Origin: an uncultured Eubacteriales bacterium
Lineage (GTDB): Bacteria > Bacillota > Clostridia > Oscillospirales > CAG-272
Assembly: GCA_934481515.1 (NCBI GenBank)
Contig: CAKSPO010000047.1
Location: 1-12,473, forward strand
Length of the DNA: 12,473 nt
Reading direction: 5' to 3'
In this document: piece by piece, positions 7,750-12,473 of the stretch
Layout of the letters: the number at the start of each line of letters is the position of its first letter
Position numbering within the stretch: the stretch's first letter is position 1
Made by a program: the position numbers and the translations under genes
Notes under the pieces: model-generated
Told to the model about the DNA's origin: nothing
Database searches by the model: none
Seen by the model: only the letters and a program-made list of their open reading frames with translations

Positions 7750-8900
7750 GGATCCACCCGGCAGCGGATGCCGTTTTTCCGGTCGGAACGATATGCCGCA
7801 TCCATCACGTTCTGAACGTATCTGCCGTCCCGGAGGGAAGGCGCAAACGGGGTACCCGACGCGACCGCAGAGAGAAATGCATGCATGCTTGCCAGATGCC
7901 CGTAAAGCCATCCGGCAGGCGCTTTGACGGAGGGGAAAACCAGCCCCGGATATTTCCCGACGCATTCCAGCCGGGTAAATCCGCGTTCTCCGCCGATGGG
8001 TGCATCCGGGACGGTCTGATCGTAAAAGTATAGCCAGTTCGGCTCCATCAGAGAAAAGCGAAGCGCTCCTTTTTCTCCGTAGGCGGAGAAAGACAGATCA
8101 TCATTGGTTCCGACCTGCAGTTTCCCGACGGTCACGGTACCGCATGCGCCGTCCGCTGTCCTGCCGGTCAGATAAAAGGACTCGTCCGCGTTGGTTTTCC
8201 AAAGGGTGCCGTCGCGTCCGGTACGTTCCGGATAACCGATCTGCGACATTCCGCTGACCTCATCCAAAGGACCGCACAGAAAGCCGAGAAGGTCGATGAC
8301 ATGGGAACCGAGATCAAAGAGAACGCCGCCTCCGCAGACCGAGCGATCCTGCTTCCAGCCGGCACGACGGGAGATGTCGGTGGCACTGCTGTGCAGATAA
8401 CTGCCGGAGAAGCTGAGAATCCTTCCGAGTCTGCCCTCCGAAATCAGCTGCTTCGCCCGCAGAACGGGCGCGATCCAGCGGTTGTTGAATACCATGCCGC
8501 AGATTTGCCCTTCCTGTATCGGAAGCGAGGTGATTTCCTCCGCCTCTGCGGGAGAGATGCAGAGCGGTTTTTCGCAAAGCACGTGCTTTCCGGCAAGAAT
8601 CGCCTTGCGGAGCGTGGCGAAGTGGCAGTTGTTCGGGGTACAGATGTCAATGATGTCAATGTCCGGGTCGTAAATCAGCGCGTCCTCTTCGCAAGCCGCT
8701 TTTCCGATTCCGAATTCCGCGGCAATTTTTTTCGATTTTTCCAGGGTTGTTGTGCATACGCCGGCGGTTGTGGCGGAGAACGGAAGCGCATCCCCGTAGA
8801 AAAACGGAAGGTTCCGGACTGCCCAGGTGTGTGTTCTCCCCATGGAACCGAATCCCAATAATCCGATTCGCAGCTGTTTTGGATGATTGCTGTTCTGCAT
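7743..8900 (-). CDS. Gfo/Idh/MocA-family NAD(P)-dependent oxidoreductase
   Basis: This 385-residue protein has the family's two-domain plan. The N-terminal Rossmann fold carries GFGSMG (16-21), a CTPN loop (87-90) and EKPL (110-113, usual cofactor/active-site Lys111). The C-terminal alpha/beta domain carries GGGVLFDLGSHVIDLLG (190-206), holding the Asp and His200 typical of the active site. Members oxidise or reduce sugars, inositols or related polyols; the substrate cannot be read from sequence. The ATG at 8900 has AAAGGA 9 nt upstream. It is the first gene after the minus-strand promoter at 9038-9010 and overlaps coaE by 7 nt. Its link to CoA synthesis may be only operonic. Confidence 0.92.
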   Translation of the reverse strand: MQNSNHPKQLRIGLLGFGSMGRTHTWAVRNLPFFYGDALPFSATTAGVCTTTLEKSKKIAAEFGIGKAACEEDALIYDPDIDIIDICTPNNCHFATLRKAILAGKHVLCEKPLCISPAEAEEITSLPIQEGQICGMVFNNRWIAPVLRAKQLISEGRLGRILSFSGSYLHSSATDISRRAGWKQDRSVCGGGVLFDLGSHVIDLLGFLCGPLDEVSGMSQIGYPERTGRDGTLWKTNADESFYLTGRTADGACGTVTVGKLQVGTNDDLSFSAYGEKGALRFSLMEPNWLYFYDQTVPDAPIGGERGFTRLECVGKYPGLVFPSVKAPAGWLYGHLASMHAFLSAVASGTPFAPSLRDGRYVQNVMDAAYRSDRKNGIRCRVDPW

Positions 8901-9009
8901 TCGGTTTATCCTTTCCTCTCCCGCCGGTCATATCTGCCGTATTCTGTGCGGGCGCGGCTGAATGGCAGGAGATTTTTGCATGGTGTGGCAGAATAAAGAA
9001 TACCTATAT

Positions 9010-9038
9010 ATTATATCTTATTTTTTTTGCTTTTGCAA
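9010..9038 (-). promoter_or_regulatory. Sigma-A promoter for the gfo-coaE-slt-M18 operon
   Basis: On the minus strand, -35 TTGCAA (9038-9033) and -10 TATAAT (9015-9010) are separated by 17 nt of A-rich spacer. Transcription would start near 9003, giving a leader of about 100 nt before the ATG at 8900. The -10 matches consensus fully and the -35 at 4 of 6. Confidence 0.7.
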
Positions 9039-9139
9039 GAGAAAAAACAATTTTTCACACGATTTTGCTGCGGCAGGAAGGGAAAGAGCACTCGCAAGTC
9101 GTCAAACAAAGCCCGACAGGAAAATTTTTGCAATCCTGC

Positions 9140-9169
9140 TTGACAGGAAAAGCAGATATCCTGTATAAT
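9140..9169 (+). promoter_or_regulatory. Strong sigma-A promoter for the Gly-rich protein gene
   Basis: Consensus -35 TTGACA (9140-9145) and -10 TATAAT (9164-9169) with an 18-nt spacer. The predicted start is near 9176, giving a leader of about 95 nt. An A/T-rich stretch lies 10-30 nt upstream of the -35. Confidence 0.85.
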
Positions 9170-9187
9170 ATACATATCGGAACCGTG

Positions 9188-9229
9188 CAGGTTTGTTTTG
9201 CGGAACAAAGCCCGAAAAAGGGGAACCTG
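9188..9229 (+). other. Foldable leader element before the Gly-rich gene
   Basis: Within the predicted leader, CAGGTT (9188-9193) can pair with AACCTG (9224-9229). The stem encloses two smaller hairpins: TGTT/AACA around TTGCGG, and CCC (9211-9213)/GGG around GAAAAA. Together they form a compact three-way junction about 40 nt upstream of the ribosome site. No terminator or sequestered Shine-Dalgarno is evident. I do not recognise it as a known riboswitch. Confidence 0.35.
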
Positions 9230-9270
9230 TCGCGGCAATTTTATGAAAACGATTCAAGGAGGAAGCGAAG

Positions 9271-9564
9271 ATGCCCGGACCCGGAGGCGGAAGAAACGGT
9301 GGAGGTTTTGGAGGAGGCGGCTCACGTGGCGGCGGTCCGCGCCCCGGCGGATTCGGAAGAGGACCGCGCCCGCATGGTCCCGGCGGATTCGGTCCGCGCC
9401 CCGGAGGATGGGGTCATCCGCCTCCGCCCCCTCCGCACGGCTTTTGGGGATATCGGAGAAGACCCTATTATGGCGGTTGCGGGTGTATGGGATGCGCACT
9501 TCCTGTCATCGTCGGGGTTCTCTTGTCCGTGCTGGCGGTTTGTATGATTGCCTTTTTCCTTTGA
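9271..9564 (+). CDS. Gly/Pro/Arg-rich protein with CxCxxC and C-terminal membrane anchor
   Basis: The protein has 97 residues. Residues 1-67 are low-complexity, rich in Gly, Pro and Arg, with GSRGGG and three GPRP units (22-25, 31-34, 41-44). A hexaproline follows, then an aromatic/basic patch (GFWGYRRRPYYGG). CGCMGC (70-75) directly precedes a single hydrophobic helix (about 77-97) that ends the protein. With Arg on the N side, the Gly-rich part is probably cytoplasmic and the protein tail-anchored. The ATG has AAGGAGG 8 nt upstream, a strong promoter and its own terminator, so this is an expressed single gene. Similar short Gly-rich clostridial membrane proteins exist as uncharacterised families. 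The three Cys could bind a metal or be modified, which is inference. Confidence 0.85.
   Translation: MPGPGGGRNGGGFGGGGSRGGGPRPGGFGRGPRPHGPGGFGPRPGGWGHPPPPPPHGFWGYRRRPYYGGCGCMGCALPVIVGVLLSVLAVCMIAFFL
9334..9404 (+). repeat. In-frame 27/30-nt repeats in the Gly-rich gene
   Basis: The 14-mer GGTCCGCGCCCCGG occurs exactly at 9334-9347 and 9391-9404, with a related copy (GGACCGCGCCC) from 9361. Spacings of 27 and 30 nt keep frame and encode the three GPRP units. This suggests growth by tandem duplication. Confidence 0.7.
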
Positions 9565-9630
9565 GCGGAACAGCTCCGGACGGATGCTGTACGGAGCTTA
9601 CGGAAACGGTTTTGCTTGAATAACGTTCCC

Positions 9631-9666
9631 AAAACGGGTCGGCGGAATATGCCAGCCCGTTTTTTG
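9631..9666 (+). terminator. Intrinsic terminator after the Gly-rich gene
   Basis: AAAACGGG (9631-9638) pairs with CCCGTTTT (9656-9663), with partial pairing inside (GGC/GCC), and is followed by a T-run to 9665. It ends the monocistronic plus-strand transcript. The opposite strand has four U after the stem, so it could also stop the convergent 79-residue gene. The rest of 9565-9766 shows only a small TTCCGGA/TCCGGAA inverted repeat near 9690-9714. Confidence 0.85.
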
Positions 9667-9766
9667 TCGAGAGTGAAAGGTTCTTTTTTCCGGAGGGAAA
9701 AATTCCGGAAGTGCGACATATACTGATAATCGGACGCAGGGGAAGAAAACAATTTTCCGGATCGTT

Positions 9767-10006
9767 TTACTTTTGTGCAGGGAAAAAGCGATCCAGAAGC
9801 AGTGTGCCGAAGGCGATGATCAGAATGCATAACAAAATTGTGGAAGGGGCTTCTTTGTACAGCGATGCGGCGCGGATCCCTTCTTCCGACCTTGCCTGCA
9901 GGTAAGAGATCAGGATGGAAACCGTACACAGAAGCAGAGCGGGCAGAGCAATATGTAGCATCCGGGCAGCTGCTTTTCCAGGCTTTTTTAAAGTGTTTCT
10001 TTTCAA
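9767..10006 (-). CDS. Small two-pass membrane protein
   Basis: This 79-residue protein is not recognised. It has a basic N-terminus (KRNTLKKPGKAAARM), a first hydrophobic helix (about 17-36, LHIALPALLLCTVSILISYL), a polar loop (QARSEEGIRAASLYKEAPS) and a second helix (about 56-73, TILLCILIIAFGTLLLDRFF), ending PAQK. Both ends are probably cytoplasmic with the short loop outside. The start is TTG at 10006, chosen because AAGGAG lies 7 nt upstream. The next ATG is 15 codons in, has no such site and would lose the basic N-terminus. The gene is alone and convergent with the Gly-rich gene, with a probable extended -10 promoter at 10096-10091. Confidence 0.7.
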   Translation of the reverse strand: MKRNTLKKPGKAAARMLHIALPALLLCTVSILISYLQARSEEGIRAASLYKEAPSTILLCILIIAFGTLLLDRFFPAQK

Positions 10007-10090
10007 TTTTATTCTCCTTTTTACGTATCTTTATCCATTTTTTGAAAAATGAATATTTTTTATGAGAAAATTGTCGAATAAATTAAAATA

Positions 10091-10124
10091 ATTATACCAT
10101 ACAAGGAAATTCTGATCCATACAA
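10091..10124 (-). promoter_or_regulatory. Extended -10 promoter with paired TTGTATGG repeats
   Basis: On the minus strand, TATAAT (10096-10091) is preceded by TG one base away (TGGTATAAT), an extended -10. No good -35 exists at 17 nt. The 8-mer TTGTATGG occurs at 10124-10117 and again at 10104-10097, exactly 20 nt apart and on the same DNA face, the second touching the -10. It probably drives the 79-residue membrane protein gene with a leader of about 78 nt. Confidence 0.5.
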
Positions 10125-10340
10125 AAATAATGTCAAAAGATGAATAATTACCCATAAAGCGAATAATTTGAGAATTTTGAAAAAATGTTTTCTGTAAAAT
10201 AAGAATAAATAAACGTATTCATTGCATAAAATGACACTGAAAAACGCGAAAATGGGAAAGTCTAGGAAATCAAACGCCGATAATTTTGCACATATTTTAC
10301 AAAAGGGTATCTTTTTTTCTAATATTCTGACCGTTGCAGG

Positions 10341-10353
10341 TTGTGATATAATA
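10341..10353 (+). promoter_or_regulatory. Extended -10 promoter for the DUF6514-like gene
   Basis: TTGTGATATAATA contains TGATATAAT, an extended -10 with consensus hexamer at 10347-10352. The -35 position (10324-10329, ATTCTG) is poor. The same 13-mer occurs at 10861-10873 before nrdR. The predicted leader is about 160 nt. Confidence 0.55.
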
Positions 10354-10385
10354 TGTATAGAAAAACTTCCTGCATGGATTCTTCG

Positions 10386-10470
10386 TTTTCGCATCCCGGA
10401 TTTTATCGGGAACGGAAAAGTAGATTCCTGTTTGTACAGGGTGCGGAAAAAGCATGCTTTTCGTGACCTG
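10386..10470 (+). other. Structured leader of the DUF6514-like gene
   Basis: Three inverted repeats follow each other. A: TTTTC/GAAAA plus TCCCG/CGGGA (10386-10419) with a 3x3 internal loop. B: CCTGT-TTGT-ACAGG (10427-10440). C: CAGG (10437-10440) with CCTG (10467-10470), enclosing CG/CG and the palindrome AAAAGCATGCTTTT (10448-10461). B and C share the CAGG segment and cannot both form. No U-tract or buried ribosome site follows, so any regulatory role is speculative. Confidence 0.35.
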
Positions 10471-10520
10471 CGGAAGAAAGACAGTCAAAACAAAAACTAT
10501 ATCTGAAGAGGGGAAAAGGT

Positions 10521-10793
10521 ATGAAATCATCATTGTATGAACAAAGTGGCAGAATCGCATTAGAGGAGGATCATATTTGCTTTGGCGGAATGAAGCTGAC
10601 CTATCAGCTTTTGCTGAATATCAGCGGGGGTGTCCGCCACTTCTCGGTTCGGGTTCTGATGGAAAAAGAAGCCGCTGAGGCAGACGCGGGGTATCGGCTG
10701 CCGCAGGCATTGGATTATTATCACAGCATTCTTTTCGGAGCTGTGACACCCTGCACACTGGATGATGTGATGCATGATCTTCGGTCTGCCTGA
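10521..10793 (+). CDS. DUF6514-like small protein
   Basis: This 90-residue soluble protein has no signal peptide or membrane helix. The pattern of an N-terminal strand-rich part (GGMKLTYQLLLNISGGVRHFSVRVLMEKE) followed by a helix and a closing segment ILFGAVTPCTLDDVMHDL resembles the small clostridial family DUF6514, as I remember it. That family often ends in a VTP-x-x-L-x-D-V motif. Function is unknown in that family. The ATG at 10521 has GAGGGG 7 nt upstream. It has its own extended -10 promoter and leader. A CTTCCGAA/TTCGGAAG hairpin follows the stop, then the nrdR promoter, so it is probably monocistronic. Confidence 0.75.
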   Translation: MKSSLYEQSGRIALEEDHICFGGMKLTYQLLLNISGGVRHFSVRVLMEKEAAEADAGYRLPQALDYYHSILFGAVTPCTLDDVMHDLRSA

Positions 10794-10804
10794 AAGCGGG
10801 GAAC

Positions 10805-10827
10805 CTTCCGAACGAATTTTTCGGAAG
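10805..10827 (+). terminator. Weak hairpin after the DUF6514-like gene
   Basis: CTTCCGAA (10805-10812) and TTCGGAAG (10820-10827) form an 8-bp stem with a 7-nt loop, 12 nt after the stop. No U-run follows, so termination may be incomplete and some readthrough into nrdR is possible. Confidence 0.4.
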
Positions 10828-10843
10828 AAGATGGGAAAATCTA

Positions 10844-10872
10844 TTTACTTTTTATCACTTTTGTGATATAAT
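10844..10872 (+). promoter_or_regulatory. Promoter before nrdR with overlapping palindrome
   Basis: -35 TTTACT (10844-10849), 17-nt spacer, extended -10 TGATATAAT with hexamer at 10867-10872. The perfect palindrome TATCAC-TTTT-GTGATA (10853-10868) fills the spacer and enters the -10, an operator-like placement. It does not match the NrdR box as I know it. The start would be near 10879, at the foot of the long stem of the nrdR leader. Confidence 0.65.
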
Positions 10873-11018
10873 AAAGAGCGTAAGGTTTGCTTTGCAGGTT
10901 CTGTTCCGGAGCGCCGCTTTTCAAGGGCATTTCCGGTTCGGTTGAAAATCAACCTTACGCGCTCTTTATTTCTGAGCGGAAGTCTTGCGGATATCGAAGA
11001 GCAGTTTTGGCTCTTTTT
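10870..11018 (+). ncRNA. Structured leader or small RNA upstream of nrdR
   Basis: AATAAAGAGCG (10870-10880) pairs with CGCTCTTTATT (10960-10970), and TAAGGTT (10881-10887) pairs with AACCTTA (10951-10957), leaving a 2-nt bulge. This 18-bp stem closes about 60 nt. Inside, CCGGA (10906-10910)/TCCGG (10932-10936) encloses GCC(G)CTT/AAGGGC. A competing hairpin GGTTGA-AAA-TCAACC (10940-10954) uses part of the right arm. Farther on, AAGAGC-AGTTTTG-GCTCTT (10997-11015) runs into TTT, a small terminator-like hairpin ending at 11018. The set fits either an attenuated nrdR leader or a discrete RNA of about 140 nt. It shows no SRP, 6S, tmRNA or RNase P hallmarks that I can recognise. Confidence 0.4.
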
Positions 11019-11050
11019 CACCGTAATCCGTGCAGAGAAGATATTTCCAG

Positions 11051-11085
11051 AAAAGGATTGCCCGAAGGGCAAACGGTAGAAAAAA
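11051..11085 (+). promoter_or_regulatory. nrdR ribosome site with a hairpin in the spacer
   Basis: The only good Shine-Dalgarno match, AAAAGGA (11051-11057), lies 28 nt before the ATG. That is too far when linear. The perfect hairpin TTGCCC-GAA-GGGCAA (11058-11072) fills the space directly after it, and folding would leave 13 nt to the ATG. A weak promoter (TTCACC 11017-11022, 17 nt, GATATT 11040-11045) could give a short transcript starting near this element. Confidence 0.4.
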
Positions 11086-11559
11086 ATGAAGTGTCCGGGC
11101 TGCGGATATCCGGAAAGCAAGGTGATTGATTCCCGTCCGACGGAGGAAAACAGCATTCGCCGCCGCAGGGAGTGCCTTGCCTGCCAGAAGCGTTTTACCA
11201 CCTTTGAGACGATTGAAGCCACGCAGATCATCGTTCTGAAGAAGAATGGCGGGAAGGAGCTGTTCGACAAGCAAAAGCTGCTTGCGGGCATTCTCAAGGC
11301 GACGCAGAAGCGCCCGGTGGACGCTTTGGCACTGGTCAATGAGGTGGAGGCAGAGCTGCAGAATACTCTGCGTCAGGAGGTGCCCTCGGTGGAGATCGGT
11401 GAACTTGTGATGAAAAAACTCAAGGAGCGGGACGAGGTTGCCTATGTACGCTTCGCGTCGGTCTATCGGGAATTCCGCGACATTGATACGTTCCTCGCGG
11501 AGCTGAAGGAACTGAAAGAGAGCACGACAGGTGTGCGGGAAGAACCTGATCCGGAATAA
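11086..11559 (+). CDS. nrdR: Transcriptional repressor NrdR
   Basis: NrdR senses ATP/dATP through an ATP-cone and represses ribonucleotide reductase operons. The 157 residues show the N-terminal zinc ribbon (CPGC at 3-6, CLAC at 30-33, followed by KRFTTFE) and an ATP-cone region (about 46-136, IIVLKKNGGKELFDKQKL ... EVAYVRFASVYREF). The acidic C-terminal tail (KESTTGVREEPDPE) is slightly longer than in the E. coli protein. The start is fixed by the invariant MKCPxC beginning. The near-upstream region (ACGGTAGAAAAAA) is a poor ribosome site; see the leader entry. No ribonucleotide reductase gene lies in the window and I find no obvious NrdR box pair here. It is followed by a strong terminator, so it is transcribed apart from rplM. 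Confidence 0.97.
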   Translation: MKCPGCGYPESKVIDSRPTEENSIRRRRECLACQKRFTTFETIEATQIIVLKKNGGKELFDKQKLLAGILKATQKRPVDALALVNEVEAELQNTLRQEVPSVEIGELVMKKLKERDEVAYVRFASVYREFRDIDTFLAELKELKESTTGVREEPDPE

Positions 11560-11576
11560 TTTCATATGAAGGAAAC

Positions 11577-11628
11577 ATCTCTTCCGGTACCGAATCGGAA
11601 ACGAATCGGCTCCGGAGGAGATTTTTTT
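11577..11628 (+). terminator. Intrinsic terminator after nrdR
   Basis: ATCTCTTCCGG (11577-11587) pairs over 11 bp (one G-U) with CCGGAGGAGAT (11612-11622), followed by a T7 run ending at 11628. The loop region contains a short repeat, CGAATCGG, at 11591-11598 and 11602-11609. It ends 18 nt after the nrdR stop and isolates nrdR from rplM. Confidence 0.9.
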
Positions 11629-11710
11629 AATAAAAAATGAGATTGCAATTCAGAAAACAGGCGATAAAAAGGCAAAAACGCGAGAAAAACGGAGCTTTGA
11701 ATGATCTAAA

Positions 11711-11770
11711 TCAAAAAAATTGATTTTTTTGAAAAAATGACTTGACAAGCTTTGTCCGGCATGGTATAAT
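11711..11770 (+). promoter_or_regulatory. Strong rplM-rpsI promoter with A/T-tract UP-like element
   Basis: Consensus -35 TTGACA (11742-11747), 17-nt spacer, and extended -10 TGGTATAAT with hexamer at 11765-11770. Directly upstream, TCAAAAAAA (11711-11719) and TTTTTTTGA (11724-11732) form an inverted repeat of A and T tracts, resembling an UP element or intrinsic bend. This is a very strong promoter, as expected for a ribosomal protein operon. The leader is only about 45 nt, leaving no room for a large L13 autoregulatory structure. Confidence 0.9.
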
Positions 11771-11822
11771 ATGCAGGCATGAAAAATTACGATTTCTATT
11801 TTTTGTTGGAGGAAACACGACA

Positions 11823-12251
11823 ATGTCTACATTTATGCAGAAAAAAGAAAATGTAGTCCGCAAGTGGTATGTTCTGGATGCCGCGGAAAAGCCTCTCGGA
11901 AGAACCGCTGTTGCGGCGGCAGATCTTCTGCGCGGCAAGAACGCTCCCGAATTTACCCCTCATGTGGATTGCGGTAACTTTGTCATCATTATCAATGCTG
12001 ACAAGGCGATTCTCACCGGAAAGAAGCCGGAAAAGAAGTTTTACTATCATCATTCCGGATATATCGGCGGTATGAAGGCGGTTCAGGCAAAGATTATGAT
12101 GGAGCAGCGCCCGGAACGTGCGATGGAAATTGCCGTGAAGGGAATGCTTCCCAAGAATTCTCTGGGTGCCGCAGCTTTCACCAGACTCAAGGTTTACGCC
12201 GGCGATGCTCACAAGCATGAGGCACAGAAGCCGGAAGCTTACGAGTATTGA
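11823..12251 (+). CDS. rplM: 50S ribosomal protein L13
   Basis: L13 is an early-assembly protein of the large subunit that binds 23S rRNA. The 142 residues match the family: KWYVLDAAEKPLGRTA near the N-terminus, NFVIIINADKAILTGKK, the HHSGYIGGMK segment, AVKGMLPKNSLG, and RLKVYAGDAHKHEAQKP near the C-terminus. The ATG at 11823 is chosen over a longer in-frame start because GGAGG lies about 10 nt upstream and the -10 of the promoter would otherwise fall within the coding region. It is followed 22 nt later by rpsI, the usual bacterial partner. Confidence 0.98.
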   Translation: MSTFMQKKENVVRKWYVLDAAEKPLGRTAVAAADLLRGKNAPEFTPHVDCGNFVIIINADKAILTGKKPEKKFYYHHSGYIGGMKAVQAKIMMEQRPERAMEIAVKGMLPKNSLGAAAFTRLKVYAGDAHKHEAQKPEAYEY

Positions 12252-12273
12252 TTGAGAAAGGGAGGATAAACAG

Positions 12274-12473
12274 ATGACTTATACAAGTGCAAAGCCGTAT
12301 TTTTACGGAACCGGCAGAAGAAAGAAGTCCGTTGCCCGCGTTCGCATCGTTCCCGGTACCGGTGCCATCACCATCAACAAGCGGGATGTGCATGATTATT
12401 TCGGTCTGGAAACCCTGAAGCTGATTGTCAATCAGCCGTTTGGCGTAACCGGAACCGAGGGAAAGTTTGATAT
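12274..12473 (+). CDS. rpsI: 30S ribosomal protein S9 (partial, cut by window end)
   Basis: The first 66 complete codons are present: MTYTSAKPYFYGTGRRKKSV is followed by ARVRIVPGTGAITINKRDV and HDYFGLETLKLIVNQPFGVT. The GTGRRKKSVARV motif is diagnostic for S9, whose C-terminal tail (outside the window) reaches the P-site tRNA. The ATG at 12274 has GGGAGGA 7 nt upstream. There is no terminator or promoter in the 22-nt gap after rplM, so the two are one operon. Confidence 0.97.
   Translation, partial: MTYTSAKPYFYGTGRRKKSVARVRIVPGTGAITINKRDVHDYFGLETLKLIVNQPFGVTGTEGKFD

Larger units (their letters stand above)
8901..9270. other. Divergent intergenic region with two promoters
   Basis: This 370-nt spacer separates the minus-strand oxidoreductase operon from the plus-strand Gly-rich gene. 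It contains a minus-strand promoter, a plus-strand promoter and a foldable leader, each listed separately. A 12-nt exact direct repeat (AACAAAGCCCGA) occurs at 9105-9116 and 9204-9215, on either side of the plus-strand promoter. I see no supported coding sequence in it; ORFs crossing it lack a ribosome site and family resemblance. Confidence 0.7.
10007..10520. other. AT-rich intergenic region with divergent promoters
   Basis: This 514-nt spacer is strikingly A/T-rich from about 10010 to 10330 compared with the neighbouring genes. It holds a minus-strand promoter for the 79-residue gene, a plus-strand promoter for the DUF6514-like gene, and the latter's structured leader. A 100-residue minus-strand ORF at 10394-10092 has no ribosome site, and its hydrophobicity follows from the A/T bias, so I do not call it. 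Between about 10140 and 10320 I see nothing definite. Confidence 0.6.

Noticed and set aside
9301..9420. CRISPR-like or tandem repeat array
   Set aside because: The repeats are short, in frame and encode Gly/Pro/Arg units of a protein with a good start; there are no uniform spacers.
10092..10394. 100-residue hydrophobic minus-strand ORF in the AT-rich spacer
   Set aside because: No Shine-Dalgarno before its ATG, and the start lies in the leader hairpin of the opposite gene. The Phe/Leu/Ile-rich sequence is what A/T-rich DNA gives by chance. It also overlaps both proposed promoters.
10853..10868. NrdR box at the nrdR promoter (autoregulation)
   Set aside because: The palindrome TATCAC-TTTT-GTGATA lacks the ACAC-type ends and paired-box arrangement known for NrdR operators, so only an unknown operator is suggested.
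10870..10970. SRP RNA or 6S RNA as identity of the leader element
   Set aside because: The conserved SRP apical motif (CAGGnCCGGAAGGAAGCAG type) is absent. The size and lack of a large central bubble do not fit 6S RNA.
10887..11129. 80-residue plus-strand ORF in the nrdR leader running into nrdR
   Set aside because: It overlaps the certain nrdR start in another frame, has no ribosome site and covers the inverted-repeat structures, so it was not accepted as a leader peptide.
11777..11822. L13 leader (ribosomal protein autoregulatory element) before rplM
   Set aside because: The leader from the mapped consensus promoter is only about 45 nt and A/T-rich, with no convincing stem.

Overview
The window looks like chromosomal backbone of an anaerobic Firmicute (Bacillota, class Clostridia, perhaps Oscillospirales-like). 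Evidence: GC-rich genes with GC-rich wobble positions separated by AT-rich spacers, strong AGGAGG-type ribosome sites, near-consensus sigma-A promoters, and clostridial-style families (a coaE-adjacent SLT protein, a DUF6514-like small protein, M18 aminopeptidase, nrdR, rplM-rpsI). The taxonomic call is inference from gene content only. I see no tRNA, rRNA, CRISPR array, transposase or phage gene.

Left part, minus strand (about 349-9038): one long, tightly packed gene set reading right to left. A sigma-A promoter at 9038-9010 leads into a Gfo/Idh/MocA oxidoreductase. That gene overlaps coaE by 7 nt, and coaE overlaps an SLT-fold protein by an ATGA. An M18 aminopeptidase, a perfect 16-bp hairpin, prfA (RF1), a Sua5-type threonylcarbamoyl-AMP synthase, a type II topoisomerase A subunit and a small His-rich one-pass membrane protein follow. 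The set mixes translation fidelity (RF1, t6A synthesis), CoA synthesis, peptide turnover, envelope and DNA topology, as clostridial housekeeping strings often do. A perfect 18-bp hairpin lies beyond it. Left of that is the apparent 3' end of an unidentified plus-strand gene cut by the window edge.

Middle (about 9040-10010): a strong divergent promoter and a foldable leader drive a 97-residue Gly/Pro/Arg-rich protein with a CxCxxC motif and a single C-terminal membrane anchor, ended by a canonical terminator. A convergent 79-residue two-pass membrane protein starting at TTG follows.

Right part, plus strand (10340-12473): after an AT-rich spacer come a DUF6514-like small protein, nrdR (repressor of ribonucleotide reductase genes), a strong terminator, and the ribosomal operon rplM-rpsI (rpsI cut by the window end). 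Both the DUF6514-like gene and nrdR have long leaders rich in inverted repeats. Their proposed promoters share an identical 13-nt extended -10 sequence.

The most unusual points are: (1) the SLT-fold protein has Arg where the catalytic Glu should be and an altered second active-site motif; (2) the roughly 210-nt nrdR leader contains a long stem with a competing hairpin, a terminator-like hairpin, and a hairpin placed exactly between a Shine-Dalgarno-like sequence and the start codon; (3) the Gly-rich CxCxxC tail-anchored protein and its leader. No gene cluster clearly represents a new multi-gene system.
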